Assembly: GCA_937980205.1 (NCBI GenBank)
Contig: CALJKW010000038.1
Span: forward strand, 1-64,000
DNA length: 64,000 bases
Direction of reading: 5' to 3'
DNA from: an uncultured Myxococcales bacterium
GTDB lineage: Bacteria; Myxococcota; Myxococcia; Myxococcales; Myxococcaceae
Shown: piece by piece, positions 23,194 through 33,806 of the stretch
Layout: each line of letters begins with the position of its first letter
Numbering within the stretch: the first letter of the stretch is position 1
The notes under the pieces: model-generated
The model's database searches: none
What the model saw: the letters and a program-made list of their open reading frames with translations, nothing else
What the model was told of the DNA's origin: nothing
Program-made: the position numbers and the translations under genes

Positions 23194-25421
23194 GCTTTCT
23201 TCGACGGCAGCGGCGGGCGGGGAGCGGTCGAGGGGCCCTGCACGCGCGGCCCTTCGCTGACGGTCGAGCGCACCTGCGACGGTGGCCGCGCCGGCCCGGT
23301 CAGCGGCGTCGAGCCCAGCGGGTGCATCGGCGCCGTCGGCTTCGGTGGCGGAGGCGCCGACGCCGTCACCGGCACCCGCGTCTCGGTCGGAGAGGGCGGC
23401 GCCGCGACGAGCGCCGCCGGGTCGGTCACCGCGGCCTCGGTCAGCTCTCCGCCGCGCTCGTCTCCGAGCGCCTCGCTGTCGTCCTCGGAGATGACGATGA
23501 CGCGGTCTCCCGCCTCGAAGATGATGCTCTCGTTCTGCGGCGGGTTCACCAGCGGGTTCGACTGGCCCTTCACGTAGCCGATGGCCACCTCACCGCGGGA
23601 GCGCGCCACCTTCTGCGCGAGCAGCCACGACGTCGGCTGACCCAGCGTCGCGTAGCACTCGGCGCGCTTGAGGTAGACCTCGTTGCCGTCCGAGTCGAAC
23701 AGGTCGGCGAACACGGCGTTCAGCTCGCGGCGCTCGCTCACCTGCGTGAGCAGCATCGACGTCATCTCCGAAGACACCACGAAGTCGGCGCCGTAGTCGC
23801 GCTCGATGAGGTCCTTCGTTCGGGGGTCGAGAATCTCGCTGATGATGCGCGGCTTCTTCTCGCCGTACTGCGCGAACAGCGTGCGCAACAGCAGCACGGT
23901 GATGACGGTGCGCGCGTCACACTCGTCTTCGGGCATCGACGTGTCTGCGATGACCATCGCGCAGACGAAGTCGGGGCTCGCGACGCGCTTGAGCGCCTCG
24001 GGCTGCGTCGGGTCACCCTCGACGTACTTGAGCTTCAGGTTCTTGAGCGCGCCGACCTCGGCCTTGATGAACTCGGCGAACGTCTCTTTCTCCTGGCCGG
24101 GCATCAGCCACGCCTCGGAGCCGGGCAGCACGTAGTTGTCGAACTCGCGAATCATGTCGCCGAGCTTCGGGCTCATGCCGCACACGAGCAGGCGCTCCGG
24201 CTTTCGCGCGATGGGGTTGGCGCCCTTGAACGTCTCGGGCACCGACGGCTCTTCGGGCGAGGGTTTGAGCGAGAACGAGTCGTCGTCTTCGGCGATGACC
24301 AGCAGCTCGTCGGTCGCCTCGAGCATGAAGTCCTCGGGAGGGTTCAGTGTGCAGGTCGCTTCTTTCCCGTCCTTCGCGGGGCGGCGCACGCCGGCCACGA
24401 CCGCGTCCTTCATGCGCCACTGCGCGACCGAGAACGGCTGGCCGGCCAGCTCGGGGAAGCTCTTGAAGTAGAACTCGCTGCCCTCGTACGTGAGCAGGTC
24501 GCGGTACACCTGGGCGAGGCCGTTCTGCCGCGCCGTCTGCACCATCAGGCGGGAGAGCGTCTCTTCCATCGCGACGACCTCGACGCCGCCGGCGCCGAGC
24601 TGCTCGACCACGCTCTTGCGCGAGCTGTCGATGAGCTCGACGACGGCGTGGTTGCTCGTCAGCGCGCCCGGCACGCGGCGCAGCGCGAGCAGCGTCTTGA
24701 TGGCGCCCATGTCCGCGCTGCCGGCGGAGCTGTCGTCCGGGTCCTCGTCGGTGTCCGCGGCGAGGACGATGATGCTGCGCGCGCGGCCGGCGCCGACCTT
24801 GCGCAGGTCGTGCGGAGAATACGGAGAGCCCTGCCGCACGATGACGCGCGTGGTGAGCATGTCTCCCATTCGCTCGCGCACCGTGTTCTCGACCTCTTCC
24901 TTGTCGGTCATCGACAAAATCACGACCGACGCGCTCGGCTGGTTGGAGTTGGCCTCGCGCAGCTCTCTCAAGATGGGGAAGATCTTCTCGCCGTAGCCGA
25001 GGATGAGCGTGTGGCGCTCGTCGATGACCGGGCTCTTGCCCTTGCGAAGGTCGTCGATCTTGTCGCCGATGGTCGACGACACGAGGCCGATCAGCAACGC
25101 GACCACGCCGACGCCGCACAGGGTGGTGAAGATGGCGAGCAGCGCGACGACCGCGCCCTTCGAGTCGTCGTCGCCCATCGTGCCGGCGTCGAACACGCGC
25201 GTCGTCGCCCACCAGTAGCCCTGAAAGATGCCGAACGAGTCACCGTCCTCGACCGGCATCAGGAACTTCACGATGACGGCGTTGAAGGTGATGAGCAGGA
25301 ACGAGAGACCGAACAGACCGACGAACCGGGCCATCGGGCTCCACGACAGGAAGCGGTCGACCTGGTAGCGAATCTTGTCGCCGGTGGACGGCGTGTCGAT
25401 CTTCTGGGCATTGTCGGCCAT
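23190..25421 (-). CDS. CASTOR/POLLUX-type ion channel with tandem RCK-like domains
   Basis: A 743-residue membrane protein starting at the ATG at 25421 (MADNAQKIDTPSTGDKIRYQ). The first 140 residues hold two to three membrane segments (FVGLFGLSFLLITFNAVIVKFL; FTTLCGVGVVALLIGLVSS) around a pore-loop-like stretch, YWWATTRVFDAGTMGDD. Two Rossmann RCK/TrkA-N-like cytoplasmic modules follow, beginning ERHTLILGYGEKIFPILREL and PERLLVCGMSPKLGDMIREF. This is the layout of CASTOR/POLLUX/DMI1 cation channels known from plant nuclei and many bacteria. The last 65 residues are a Pro/Ala/Thr-rich tail ending RPPLPSKKA. Ligand (NAD or Ca2+ are precedents) and selectivity cannot be read from sequence. It is co-translated with the kelch gene. 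Confidence 0.88.
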   Translation of the reverse strand: MADNAQKIDTPSTGDKIRYQVDRFLSWSPMARFVGLFGLSFLLITFNAVIVKFLMPVEDGDSFGIFQGYWWATTRVFDAGTMGDDDSKGAVVALLAIFTTLCGVGVVALLIGLVSSTIGDKIDDLRKGKSPVIDERHTLILGYGEKIFPILRELREANSNQPSASVVILSMTDKEEVENTVRERMGDMLTTRVIVRQGSPYSPHDLRKVGAGRARSIIVLAADTDEDPDDSSAGSADMGAIKTLLALRRVPGALTSNHAVVELIDSSRKSVVEQLGAGGVEVVAMEETLSRLMVQTARQNGLAQVYRDLLTYEGSEFYFKSFPELAGQPFSVAQWRMKDAVVAGVRRPAKDGKEATCTLNPPEDFMLEATDELLVIAEDDDSFSLKPSPEEPSVPETFKGANPIARKPERLLVCGMSPKLGDMIREFDNYVLPGSEAWLMPGQEKETFAEFIKAEVGALKNLKLKYVEGDPTQPEALKRVASPDFVCAMVIADTSMPEDECDARTVITVLLLRTLFAQYGEKKPRIISEILDPRTKDLIERDYGADFVVSSEMTSMLLTQVSERRELNAVFADLFDSDGNEVYLKRAECYATLGQPTSWLLAQKVARSRGEVAIGYVKGQSNPLVNPPQNESIIFEAGDRVIVISEDDSEALGDERGGELTEAAVTDPAALVAAPPSPTETRVPVTASAPPPPKPTAPMHPLGSTPLTGPARPPSQVRSTVSEGPRVQGPSTAPRPPLPSKKA

Positions 25422-25463
25422 GGGCGGCGGGCACCATATCGTCACCTTTCACGGGAGAGGAAC

Positions 25464-25748
25464 ATGAGCTGTCAGGTCTGCGGTCGACAGGTCGCCACCG
25501 CGCGCGTTCACCTCATGCAGAACATCGGCATGCTGGTCGCGCGGCAGTCGAAGACGCTGGCCGGCGACGTGTGCCGCCCGTGCGGAATGCAGGCGTTCAA
25601 GTCGATGACGCTCACCACGCTGTTCCTCGGCTGGTGGGGCCTCATCTCGCTGTTCCTGACGCCCGTCTTCCTGATCATGAACCTCGTCGCGTGGTCTTCG
25701 CTGCGCTCGCTGCCCGCGGGTGACGAGACGGGGATTCAAAGCGGGTGA
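25464..25748 (+). CDS. Small zinc-ribbon membrane protein
   Basis: A 94-residue protein starting at the ATG at 25464 after a strong ribosome site (GGGAGAGG). The N terminus has MSCQVCGRQVATARV and, 25-30 residues later, CRPCGMQ, a CxxC...CxxC zinc ribbon. Then comes a hydrophobic hairpin (TTLFLGWWGLISLFLTPVFLIMNLVAW). The divergent channel gene begins 43 bp away. Its stop overlaps the next start (TGATG). Function unknown. Confidence 0.78.
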   Translation: MSCQVCGRQVATARVHLMQNIGMLVARQSKTLAGDVCRPCGMQAFKSMTLTTLFLGWWGLISLFLTPVFLIMNLVAWSSLRSLPAGDETGIQSG

Positions 25749-26371
25749 TGCTTCCGCTGCTGTTCATCCTCGCCGCTGCGCCAGCCCCCGCCGCCGCGCC
25801 TTCCGAAGACGTCGAGCCCGCGCTCGTCTTCTACTTCGAGGCCGAGGGCGGCAAGCGCGTGCCGGTCGAGCTCGACAAGCCGTTCAACCCGGCCGAGCTG
25901 GGCAAGTCGGCGACGCTCAAGCTCGAGCCGCGGCGCCGCTTCGCGTACGCGGGCCTGCAGCTCGACTACCCGCGCGAGTGGGGCTTCGAGGCCGACCTCG
26001 ACGCGCAGTTCGCGTCATGGACCATCTCGGGCAACGACGCGAAGGTCGTGGTGCAGCGGTACAGAGGCCAGAAGAAGCTCGACCAGCTGCACAAGAACGT
26101 CGTCGCCGAGATGCAGAAGGCGTACGGCGGCAAGGCGAAGGAGACTCCGAGCACCCTCGCCGCCGCCGGCCGCACGCTCGAGGGCACGCGGCTCGAGGTC
26201 GACCTCGCCGGAGTCCCCATCGTGCAGGAGCTCTACCCGGTGAAGTCAGGCGCCGACATCGTGGAGCTGATCATCCAGGACGCTCCGAAGAAGAGCGGAG
26301 AGCCGTCGGCCGAGCGCGTGAAGCTCGAAGGGCTGCTCAAAGAGACGCTCAAGCTGCCGGCCGCGAAGTGA
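25748..26371 (+). CDS. Exported protein of unknown function
   Basis: A 207-residue protein with a signal peptide (MLPLLFILAAAPAPAAAP). Start is the ATG at 25748, overlapping the TGA of the zinc-ribbon gene by one base; a GTG at 25745 adds one residue. The mature part is alpha/beta: LQLDYPREWGFEADLDAQF looks like the opening strand of a PsbP/DUF1795-like fold, and GRTLEGTRLEVDLAGVPIVQELYPVKSGADIVELI suits the same layout. That fold suggestion is tentative. The next gene overlaps by GTGA, so three or more genes form a coupled operon. Confidence 0.75.
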   Translation: MLPLLFILAAAPAPAAAPSEDVEPALVFYFEAEGGKRVPVELDKPFNPAELGKSATLKLEPRRRFAYAGLQLDYPREWGFEADLDAQFASWTISGNDAKVVVQRYRGQKKLDQLHKNVVAEMQKAYGGKAKETPSTLAAAGRTLEGTRLEVDLAGVPIVQELYPVKSGADIVELIIQDAPKKSGEPSAERVKLEGLLKETLKLPAAK

Positions 26372-27855
26372 TCTCGCTCTGCACGCTGAACGCGAAGTTC
26401 CTGCACGCCTCGCTCGGCCTGCGCTGGCTCTACGCGAACATGGGCGAGCTCAAGGCCTCGACGCGGCTGCTCGAGTTCGACATCAACCAGTCGCCCCGCG
26501 ACATCGTCGAGCAGCTCGTCGCCTCGCGCCCGCGCATCGTGGCGTTCGGCGTGTACCTCTGGAACGTCGACCAGACGCTGAGCGTCGTGCGCATGCTGAA
26601 GGCGCTCGACCCGTCGCTCGTCGTCGTCGTGGGCGGGCCCGAGGTCAGCCACGAGACCGAAGGGCAGCCCATCGCCGCCGCCGCCGACCACGTCATCTGC
26701 GGAGAGGCCGACCTCGCGTTCGCCGAGCTGTGCGCTGCGCTGCTGCGCTCGGAGCAGCGGCCCAGGGTCTTACGGCCCGCGCTGCCCGACCTCGAGAAGC
26801 TCGTCTTCCCGTGGGACGAGTACAGCGCGAGCGACCTCGAGCACCGGCTGCTCTACGTCGAGGCCTCGCGCGGCTGCCCGTACCGCTGCGAGTTCTGCCT
26901 CTCGTCGCTCGACGAGAAGGTGAGGGCGCTGCCGCTCGACCCGTTCCTCGCCGCGATGCAGCGGCTGCTCGATCGCGGCGCGAAGCACTTCAAGTTCGTC
27001 GACCGCACCTTCAACCTCGACCTTCGCACCAGCCGCCGCATCCTCGAGTTCTTCCTCGAGCGGCTGGGACCCGGGCTCTTCCTGCACTTCGAGCTGGTGC
27101 CCGACCGGCTGCCCGCCGCGCTGCGCGAGGTCATCGCGAAGTTTCCGCCGGGCGTGCTGCAGTTCGAGGTGGGAATTCAGACGTTGAACCCCGAGGTGGA
27201 ACGTCTGATCAGCCGGCGGCAGGACCAGGCGAAGCTCGAAGACAACCTGCGCTGGCTGAAGTCGTCGTCCCACGTTCACGTGCACGCCGATCTCATCGTG
27301 GGGCTGCCGGGAGAAGACCTGCCCAGCTTCGCGCGCGGCTTCGATCGCCTCGTCCGCCTCGAGCCGCAGGAGATTCAGGTCGGCGTGCTGAAGCGCCTCA
27401 AGGGTACGCCCATCACGCGGCACGAGGGCATGGTGTACAGCCCGGTGCCCCCGTTCGAGGTCTTGCGGACTCCGAAGCTCACCTTCGAGGAGGTGAGCCT
27501 GTTGCGCCGCTTCGCGCGCACGTGGGACCTCTTCGCGAACAGCGGAGACTTCAAGCTCACCTTCGCGCGGCTCCTGGCCGAGGCACCGTCGCCGTTCGAG
27601 CTGGTGATGAAGCTCAACGCGCGCGTGGCGGGGCCTCAAGTTGGCATCGCGCTCACGCGGCGCTTCCGCATCATGTTCGGGTTTCTCGTCGAAGAGCTGG
27701 GCTGGTCGCGCGAGGCCGCGGCAGAGCAGCTGCTGCTCGACTACGTGCGCGTGGGGAAGAGCGACCGCGCGTCGTGGCTCGACAGCCTGCCGGACGCGAA
27801 GCTCGCGCAGGCGACGCTCGACGCCCGGCAGCAACGGCACCGCGGTCCCGCCTGA
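26368..27855 (+). CDS. B12-binding-domain radical SAM protein (DUF4080 type)
   Basis: A 495-residue enzyme starting at the GTG at 26368, overlapping the previous stop. Residues 1-130 match a cobalamin-binding Rossmann domain (VAFGVYLWNVDQTLSVVRML, VVVVGGPEVSHE). Residues 165-360 are the radical SAM barrel, with the iron-sulphur motif CPYRCEFC (CxxxCxxC), VDRTFNLDL, GIQTLNPEV and HADLIVGLPGED. The C-terminal 130 residues are helical and match the DUF4080 tail. Proteins of this layout cleave S-adenosylmethionine to start radical chemistry, often methylation or tRNA/cofactor modification; substrate unknown here. The hybrid kinase gene follows after 16 bp. Confidence 0.92.
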   Translation: MISLCTLNAKFLHASLGLRWLYANMGELKASTRLLEFDINQSPRDIVEQLVASRPRIVAFGVYLWNVDQTLSVVRMLKALDPSLVVVVGGPEVSHETEGQPIAAAADHVICGEADLAFAELCAALLRSEQRPRVLRPALPDLEKLVFPWDEYSASDLEHRLLYVEASRGCPYRCEFCLSSLDEKVRALPLDPFLAAMQRLLDRGAKHFKFVDRTFNLDLRTSRRILEFFLERLGPGLFLHFELVPDRLPAALREVIAKFPPGVLQFEVGIQTLNPEVERLISRRQDQAKLEDNLRWLKSSSHVHVHADLIVGLPGEDLPSFARGFDRLVRLEPQEIQVGVLKRLKGTPITRHEGMVYSPVPPFEVLRTPKLTFEEVSLLRRFARTWDLFANSGDFKLTFARLLAEAPSPFELVMKLNARVAGPQVGIALTRRFRIMFGFLVEELGWSREAAAEQLLLDYVRVGKSDRASWLDSLPDAKLAQATLDARQQRHRGPA

Positions 27856-27871
27856 GCTAAGAAGGCGGCAG

Positions 27872-29920
<2,049 letters not shown>

Positions 29921-29962
29921 TCCGCAGCTGCTGCGAGGCTCCTCGCGTTCACGCTTCGCGGT

Positions 29963-30454
29963 TCAGGCCTTCGACGTCGCCGCCGCGCGCGGTCTCACCA
30001 GCGTCGGCCCCACCTTCGCCTCGATGTCCGCCTGCAAGCTCTTGCGCAGGCCGAGCATGAAGCCGGCTTCCGCGACCACGAACAGGGGGCCGATGACGAG
30101 GCCGATGAGGTCGTCGACGAACGCGGGCTTCTTGCCCTCGAAGTAGTGGCCGACGAACTGAAACACCCAGCCGACGGCGAACAGGCCGACGCCGAGCCAC
30201 AGGCCGCCCTGCAGGCCGAGCCAGAGCGCGACGCCGTCGAACACCAGCATCGCGAGGCCGAGCCGCACGTCGAGCACGAAGTAGAAGACGCTCACCGCGG
30301 CGATGGCGGCGTACGCCGCGTACGGGTGCGCCGCGGCGAGCAGCATCGCGACCGCCACCACAATCATCGGGATGCCGACGAAGTGCGTGGCGATGTTGCG
30401 CTTGTCGCGGTGGTAGGCGGCGTAGTCGCAGAGGTACCCGGTCGCGGTCTTCAC
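29963..30454 (-). CDS. DUF962 / Mpo1-like membrane protein
   Basis: A 163-residue integral membrane protein of the YGL010w/Mpo1 (DUF962) family. Yeast Mpo1 is an Fe(II)-dependent dioxygenase that alpha-oxidises 2-hydroxy fatty acids. The family hallmark is visible: YAAYHRDKRNIATHFVGIPM near the N terminus and VGHYFEGKKPAFVDDL later, supplying the conserved His residues, with four hydrophobic segments. I used the GTG at 30454; an ATG at 30508 would add 18 residues not typical of the family. A 7-bp dyad lies just upstream of this GTG. Confidence 0.85.
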   Translation of the reverse strand: MKTATGYLCDYAAYHRDKRNIATHFVGIPMIVVAVAMLLAAAHPYAAYAAIAAVSVFYFVLDVRLGLAMLVFDGVALWLGLQGGLWLGVGLFAVGWVFQFVGHYFEGKKPAFVDDLIGLVIGPLFVVAEAGFMLGLRKSLQADIEAKVGPTLVRPRAAATSKA

Positions 30455-30457
30455 GGA

Positions 30458-30477
30458 CGGCAGGTTAGAGCCTGCCG
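30458..30477. promoter_or_regulatory. Dyad in the divergent DUF962 / His-rich gene spacer
   Basis: CGGCAGG at 30458-30464 and CCTGCCG at 30471-30477 are perfect inverted arms around TTAGAG. A second dyad, ACACCG at 30505-30510 with CGGTGT at 30523-30528, lies in the same spacer. Either could be an operator for the divergent pair, but no regulator is known for them. Confidence 0.4.
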
Positions 30478-30546
30478 GAATCCGAAGGCGAGGCACCTCC
30501 GTAAACACCGCACATGCGTGGCCGGTGTGCTAGGCAGCTCTCGGTG

Positions 30547-30927
30547 ATGCGCGGGTACCGCCTGGTTCTGGGTGGTTTTGCGGCCGCCCTGCTCGCGTGG
30601 GGGCTGGTCGGCGCGCCCATTCACCACCAGCTGGTGGGACATCAGCACACCCCGGTGCTGTGGCAGCCGAAGTCGCTGCCGCTCAAGTCGGCGAAGGCGA
30701 AGGCCAAGAAGCAGCCACCGCCGACGCACCAGCACGGCGCGCCCGGCCGGGCAGACCACGACCACGGAGCGCAGAGCCTCGAGCACGGCAAGGTCGCGCT
30801 GACGACGGCTCCTGCGGTGCCGCAGCTCCACCTCGTCCTCGCCGCGCTCACCACGAAGGACGCGCCCGAGCAGCACGCGCCGGACCTCTTCGAGCAACAC
30901 CGCAGCGAGCAGCCGCAGGGCCCGTAG
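30547..30927 (+). CDS. Small His-rich exported or membrane-anchored protein
   Basis: A 126-residue protein from the ATG at 30547 (MRGYRLVLGGFAAALLAWGL). An ATG at 30514 adds 11 residues. The N terminus is a signal peptide or anchor. The rest is very rich in His, in clusters (HHQLVGHQH, HQHGAPGRADHDHG), with a basic Lys/Ala stretch and a second hydrophobic patch (VPQLHLVLAALTT). Small His-rich proteins often sit beside metal importers and TonB-dependent copper or zinc receptors. Here a TonB receptor starts 63 bp downstream, so metal binding is a reasonable inference, though not shown by any catalytic motif. Confidence 0.7.
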   Translation: MRGYRLVLGGFAAALLAWGLVGAPIHHQLVGHQHTPVLWQPKSLPLKSAKAKAKKQPPPTHQHGAPGRADHDHGAQSLEHGKVALTTAPAVPQLHLVLAALTTKDAPEQHAPDLFEQHRSEQPQGP

Positions 30928-30932
30928 CGACG

Positions 30933-30953
30933 CACGTCCCTTGAGAAGACGTG
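30933..30953. promoter_or_regulatory. Dyad upstream of the TonB receptor gene
   Basis: CACGTC at 30933-30938 and GACGTG at 30948-30953 are inverted arms around CCTTGAGAA, in the 63-bp gap before the receptor start. It could be an operator or a weak hairpin. There is no T-tract, so an intrinsic terminator is unlikely. Confidence 0.35.
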
Positions 30954-30990
30954 TCCCGTCGTTCGTCCCCTCCAACTCCCTTCGTGCGCC

Positions 30991-33102
30991 ATGAACTGCC
31001 TTCGCGGGCTCGCGCTCGGCGCGTGCCTGTTCTCCGCCATCGCGGCGGCACATACGCCTCTGGAAGACGGCGGGATGCTCGAGGGCGACGAGCTGCTCGA
31101 TGCAGGCTTCCCCGAGCCGACGCCGCAGCAGCAGGCAGAGCCCGCGGGTCGCGTGCTGAGCACCACGGTGCGCGCCGTGCGCCCGGTGCGCAGCGCGTCC
31201 GAGTACTCGGTGCCGCAGGACGTCGTCGACGCGGCGCCGAAGCCGTCGGCGACCGACCTCTTGCGCCTCGTGCCGGGCATGGTCGCGACGCAGCACAGCG
31301 GCGCTGGCAAGGCGCAGCAGCTGTTCCTGCGGGGCTTCGACGCCGTGCACGGGCAGGACGTCGAGCTCAACGTCGGCGGTCTGCCGGTGAACCAGCCGTC
31401 GAACATTCACGCCATCGGCTACGCCGACGTGAACTGGCTCATTCCCGAGGCGGTGCGAGAGATCAAAGTCACCGAGGGCACCTACCGCGCCTTCCAGGGA
31501 GACTTCGCCGTCGCCGGCACCGTTCGCTTCGAGCTCGGCCTGCCGGAGCAGGGCTTCCTGCTGGGCGTCACCGCCGGCCGCTTCGGCACCTACCGCGTCG
31601 TCGCCGGTGTCCGGCCGGGCGCAGACGAGGGCACGTTCGCCATCGGCGAGTACGCGACGTCGCAGGGCTTCGGCGAGGCCCGCGGCTACGGCCGCGGCTC
31701 GGTGCTCGGCCAGGTCTCGACGCGCGTGGGGCCGGTGAAGTTGAGCGCGCTCGCCGGCAGCTACATCACGCAGTTCGACTCGCCCGGCGTCGTGCGCGTC
31801 GACGACTACGAGCGCGGCCGCTTCGGCTTCTACGACGCCACTGCGAAGGGGCAGGGCGGCTCGGCGTCTCGGCACCAGCTGTTGCTCGGCGCCGACCTGG
31901 TGCACGAGAGCGGCCGCACCACGCTCCAGGTCTACGGAATCCTCGCGGACCTCACCCTGCGCAACAACTTCACCGGCCACCTGCAGGACGCGCGCGGCGA
32001 CGGGCTCGAGCAGCAGCACGACACGAACATCGTCGGCGCGCGCGTTCAGCACCACCGGCACTTCACCGTCTTCGGCGCGCCGCTGAACCTCGACGTGGGG
32101 CTGGGCGGCCGCCGCGACGGCATCGCGCAGACGCAGAAGGCGTACGACGAGAGCGACGGCCGCATCTCCGAGAACGAGATCGACGCCCGCATCACGCAGA
32201 GCTCGGCGTACCTCTACGGCGAGGCCACCTGGAGCCCCGGCGCCTGGCGCTTCCTGCTCGGCGGTCGCGCCGACCTGCTCGCGTTCGACATCCGCGACGA
32301 GATCGCCTTCACCAACCCGCGCTTCTACGACGGCAAGGGCTACCAGCGGACGGCGATGGGCGTTCACCCGGCGCTGAAGGCCGGCGTCGAGCGCCGCTTC
32401 GGTCAGAGCTTCCGCGCCTTCTTGAACTACGGCGACGGCTTCCGCTCTCCGCAGGCGCGCAGCCTCGCCCAGGGAGAGCGCGCGCCGTTCGCCACCGTCC
32501 GCGGCGGCGAGGCGGGCGGCGCCTTCGCGTACGGGCCCGTCGCGGCGCAGCTGTCCGGCTTCGCGTCGTGGGTGCAGGACGACTTCTTCTTCGACCACAC
32601 CGTCGGCAGCACGGTGTTCGTGGGCTCGACGGTTCGCGGCGGCGCGGCGCTGCAGCTCATCGCGCGGCCTATCGAGGGGCTCGTCATCTCCGCGAGCGGG
32701 ACCGTCGCCACCGCGCGCATGACGCAGACGGGCGCCCTGCTGCCGTACTTCGCTCCGCTGGTGGGTCGCGTCGACGTCGGCTACTCGAGGCCGTTCACGC
32801 TGTTCGACACCGAGCTGACCGGCCGCGTGGGCGTCGCCGGCACGCTCATCGGGCCGAAGCCGCTGCCGTACGGCGAGCTCTCGAACACCGTCGGCCTGGT
32901 CGACCTGCGCATGGGCCTGCGCGTTCGCTGCGTCGAGGTGCTGTTCGACGTCACGAACCTGCTCGACGCGAAGTGGCGCGACGGCGAGTTCGTGTACGCC
33001 TCGCAGTTCGACGCGAGCGGCCCGCAGAGCCGGCTGCCCTCGCGGCACTTCACCGCGGGCGCTCCGCGGCAGGTCTTCTTCACCCTTCAGGTGCACCTAT
33101 GA
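30991..33102 (+). CDS. TonB-dependent outer-membrane receptor
   Basis: A 703-residue outer-membrane receptor with a signal peptide (MNCLRGLALGACLFSAIAAAHT). The plug domain spans about residues 65-185 (TDLLRLVPGMVATQHSGAGK, QQLFLRGFDAVHGQDVELNV, VREIKVTEGTYRAFQGDFAV). A beta-barrel of alternating strands follows, ending in a terminal Phe-rich strand (APRQVFFTLQVHL) that fits the outer-membrane assembly signal. These receptors import siderophores, metal complexes, cobalamin or glycans using TonB energy. No TonB/ExbBD is nearby. The His-rich gene upstream and three lipoproteins downstream, the first overlapping by 4 bp (ATGA), suggest a metal ligand. Confidence 0.93.
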   Translation: MNCLRGLALGACLFSAIAAAHTPLEDGGMLEGDELLDAGFPEPTPQQQAEPAGRVLSTTVRAVRPVRSASEYSVPQDVVDAAPKPSATDLLRLVPGMVATQHSGAGKAQQLFLRGFDAVHGQDVELNVGGLPVNQPSNIHAIGYADVNWLIPEAVREIKVTEGTYRAFQGDFAVAGTVRFELGLPEQGFLLGVTAGRFGTYRVVAGVRPGADEGTFAIGEYATSQGFGEARGYGRGSVLGQVSTRVGPVKLSALAGSYITQFDSPGVVRVDDYERGRFGFYDATAKGQGGSASRHQLLLGADLVHESGRTTLQVYGILADLTLRNNFTGHLQDARGDGLEQQHDTNIVGARVQHHRHFTVFGAPLNLDVGLGGRRDGIAQTQKAYDESDGRISENEIDARITQSSAYLYGEATWSPGAWRFLLGGRADLLAFDIRDEIAFTNPRFYDGKGYQRTAMGVHPALKAGVERRFGQSFRAFLNYGDGFRSPQARSLAQGERAPFATVRGGEAGGAFAYGPVAAQLSGFASWVQDDFFFDHTVGSTVFVGSTVRGGAALQLIARPIEGLVISASGTVATARMTQTGALLPYFAPLVGRVDVGYSRPFTLFDTELTGRVGVAGTLIGPKPLPYGELSNTVGLVDLRMGLRVRCVEVLFDVTNLLDAKWRDGEFVYASQFDASGPQSRLPSRHFTAGAPRQVFFTLQVHL

Positions 33103-33806
33103 GATGGCTGGCCTTGTGGTGTCTGTCGTTGGTGGCGTGCGGCAGCGTCGAGCAGAAGCGCCGCACGTTCCCGGTCGAGATTTCGTCGCTGGCGCCGACG
33201 GGCGCGAACGACTTCGGGTGGACGGTGAGCGTCACCTCGGCGACGGCGCGCATCGACACGGTGCGGTTCTTCGAGGGCAAGGTGCTGGTGAGCCAGGCGT
33301 GCCGCAGCAACACGAAGTGTTCCGAAGGCAGGGGCCCCGCCGGGCGACGATGGAGCTTCGACCCGTACGTGCTCATCGGCGGCAGCGCGTGGGCGCACGC
33401 CGGCCACTACGTGCCGGGCGAGGCGCTGGGCGAGCTGCTGCAGTCGTCGGACGTCGACCTGCTCGCCGCGGCTCCGGTCGAGCTGGGCGTCGCGCAGGCG
33501 GTGACGGGTGAATACGGCTCGGTCGAGCTGGGCCTGAAGAACGCACACGTGAAGGGCACCGCGACCAAGGGCGGCATGACCATCGCGTTCGACACGACGC
33601 TGTACTCGCCCGAGAAGCCCATCGAGGGCGTGAAGTTCGATCGGCTGGTGCAGGACGAGGTGGGCCGCGTTCACCTCGCCGTGAAGTTGCAGACGTGGCT
33701 GTCGCGCGTCGACTTCGCCGCCCCGTTCACCGCGGACGGTGCGGCGCGAAACGGCTTCATCCGCGGAGTTCAAGACACGAGTGCCTACGAGGTGACCTGG
33801 AAATGA
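33099..33806 (+). CDS. Lipoprotein of the TonB receptor operon
   Basis: A 235-residue lipoprotein (MRWLALWCLSLVACGS, lipobox LVAC). Start is the ATG at 33099, overlapping the receptor stop. The body is beta-rich, with a Cys pair (SQACRSNTKCSEGRGP) and His residues near the middle (AWAHAGHYVPGEAL), which might bind metal or a ligand. No family recognised. It overlaps the next lipoprotein by ATGA as well. Position and coupling point to a surface or periplasmic ligand-binding partner of the receptor. Confidence 0.78.
   Translation: MRWLALWCLSLVACGSVEQKRRTFPVEISSLAPTGANDFGWTVSVTSATARIDTVRFFEGKVLVSQACRSNTKCSEGRGPAGRRWSFDPYVLIGGSAWAHAGHYVPGEALGELLQSSDVDLLAAAPVELGVAQAVTGEYGSVELGLKNAHVKGTATKGGMTIAFDTTLYSPEKPIEGVKFDRLVQDEVGRVHLAVKLQTWLSRVDFAAPFTADGAARNGFIRGVQDTSAYEVTWK

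Noticed and set aside
23172..25748. An 858-codon plus-strand protein
   Set aside because: Everything before 25464 is a shadow of the channel and kelch genes. The real gene is the 94-residue zinc-ribbon protein with its own ribosome site.
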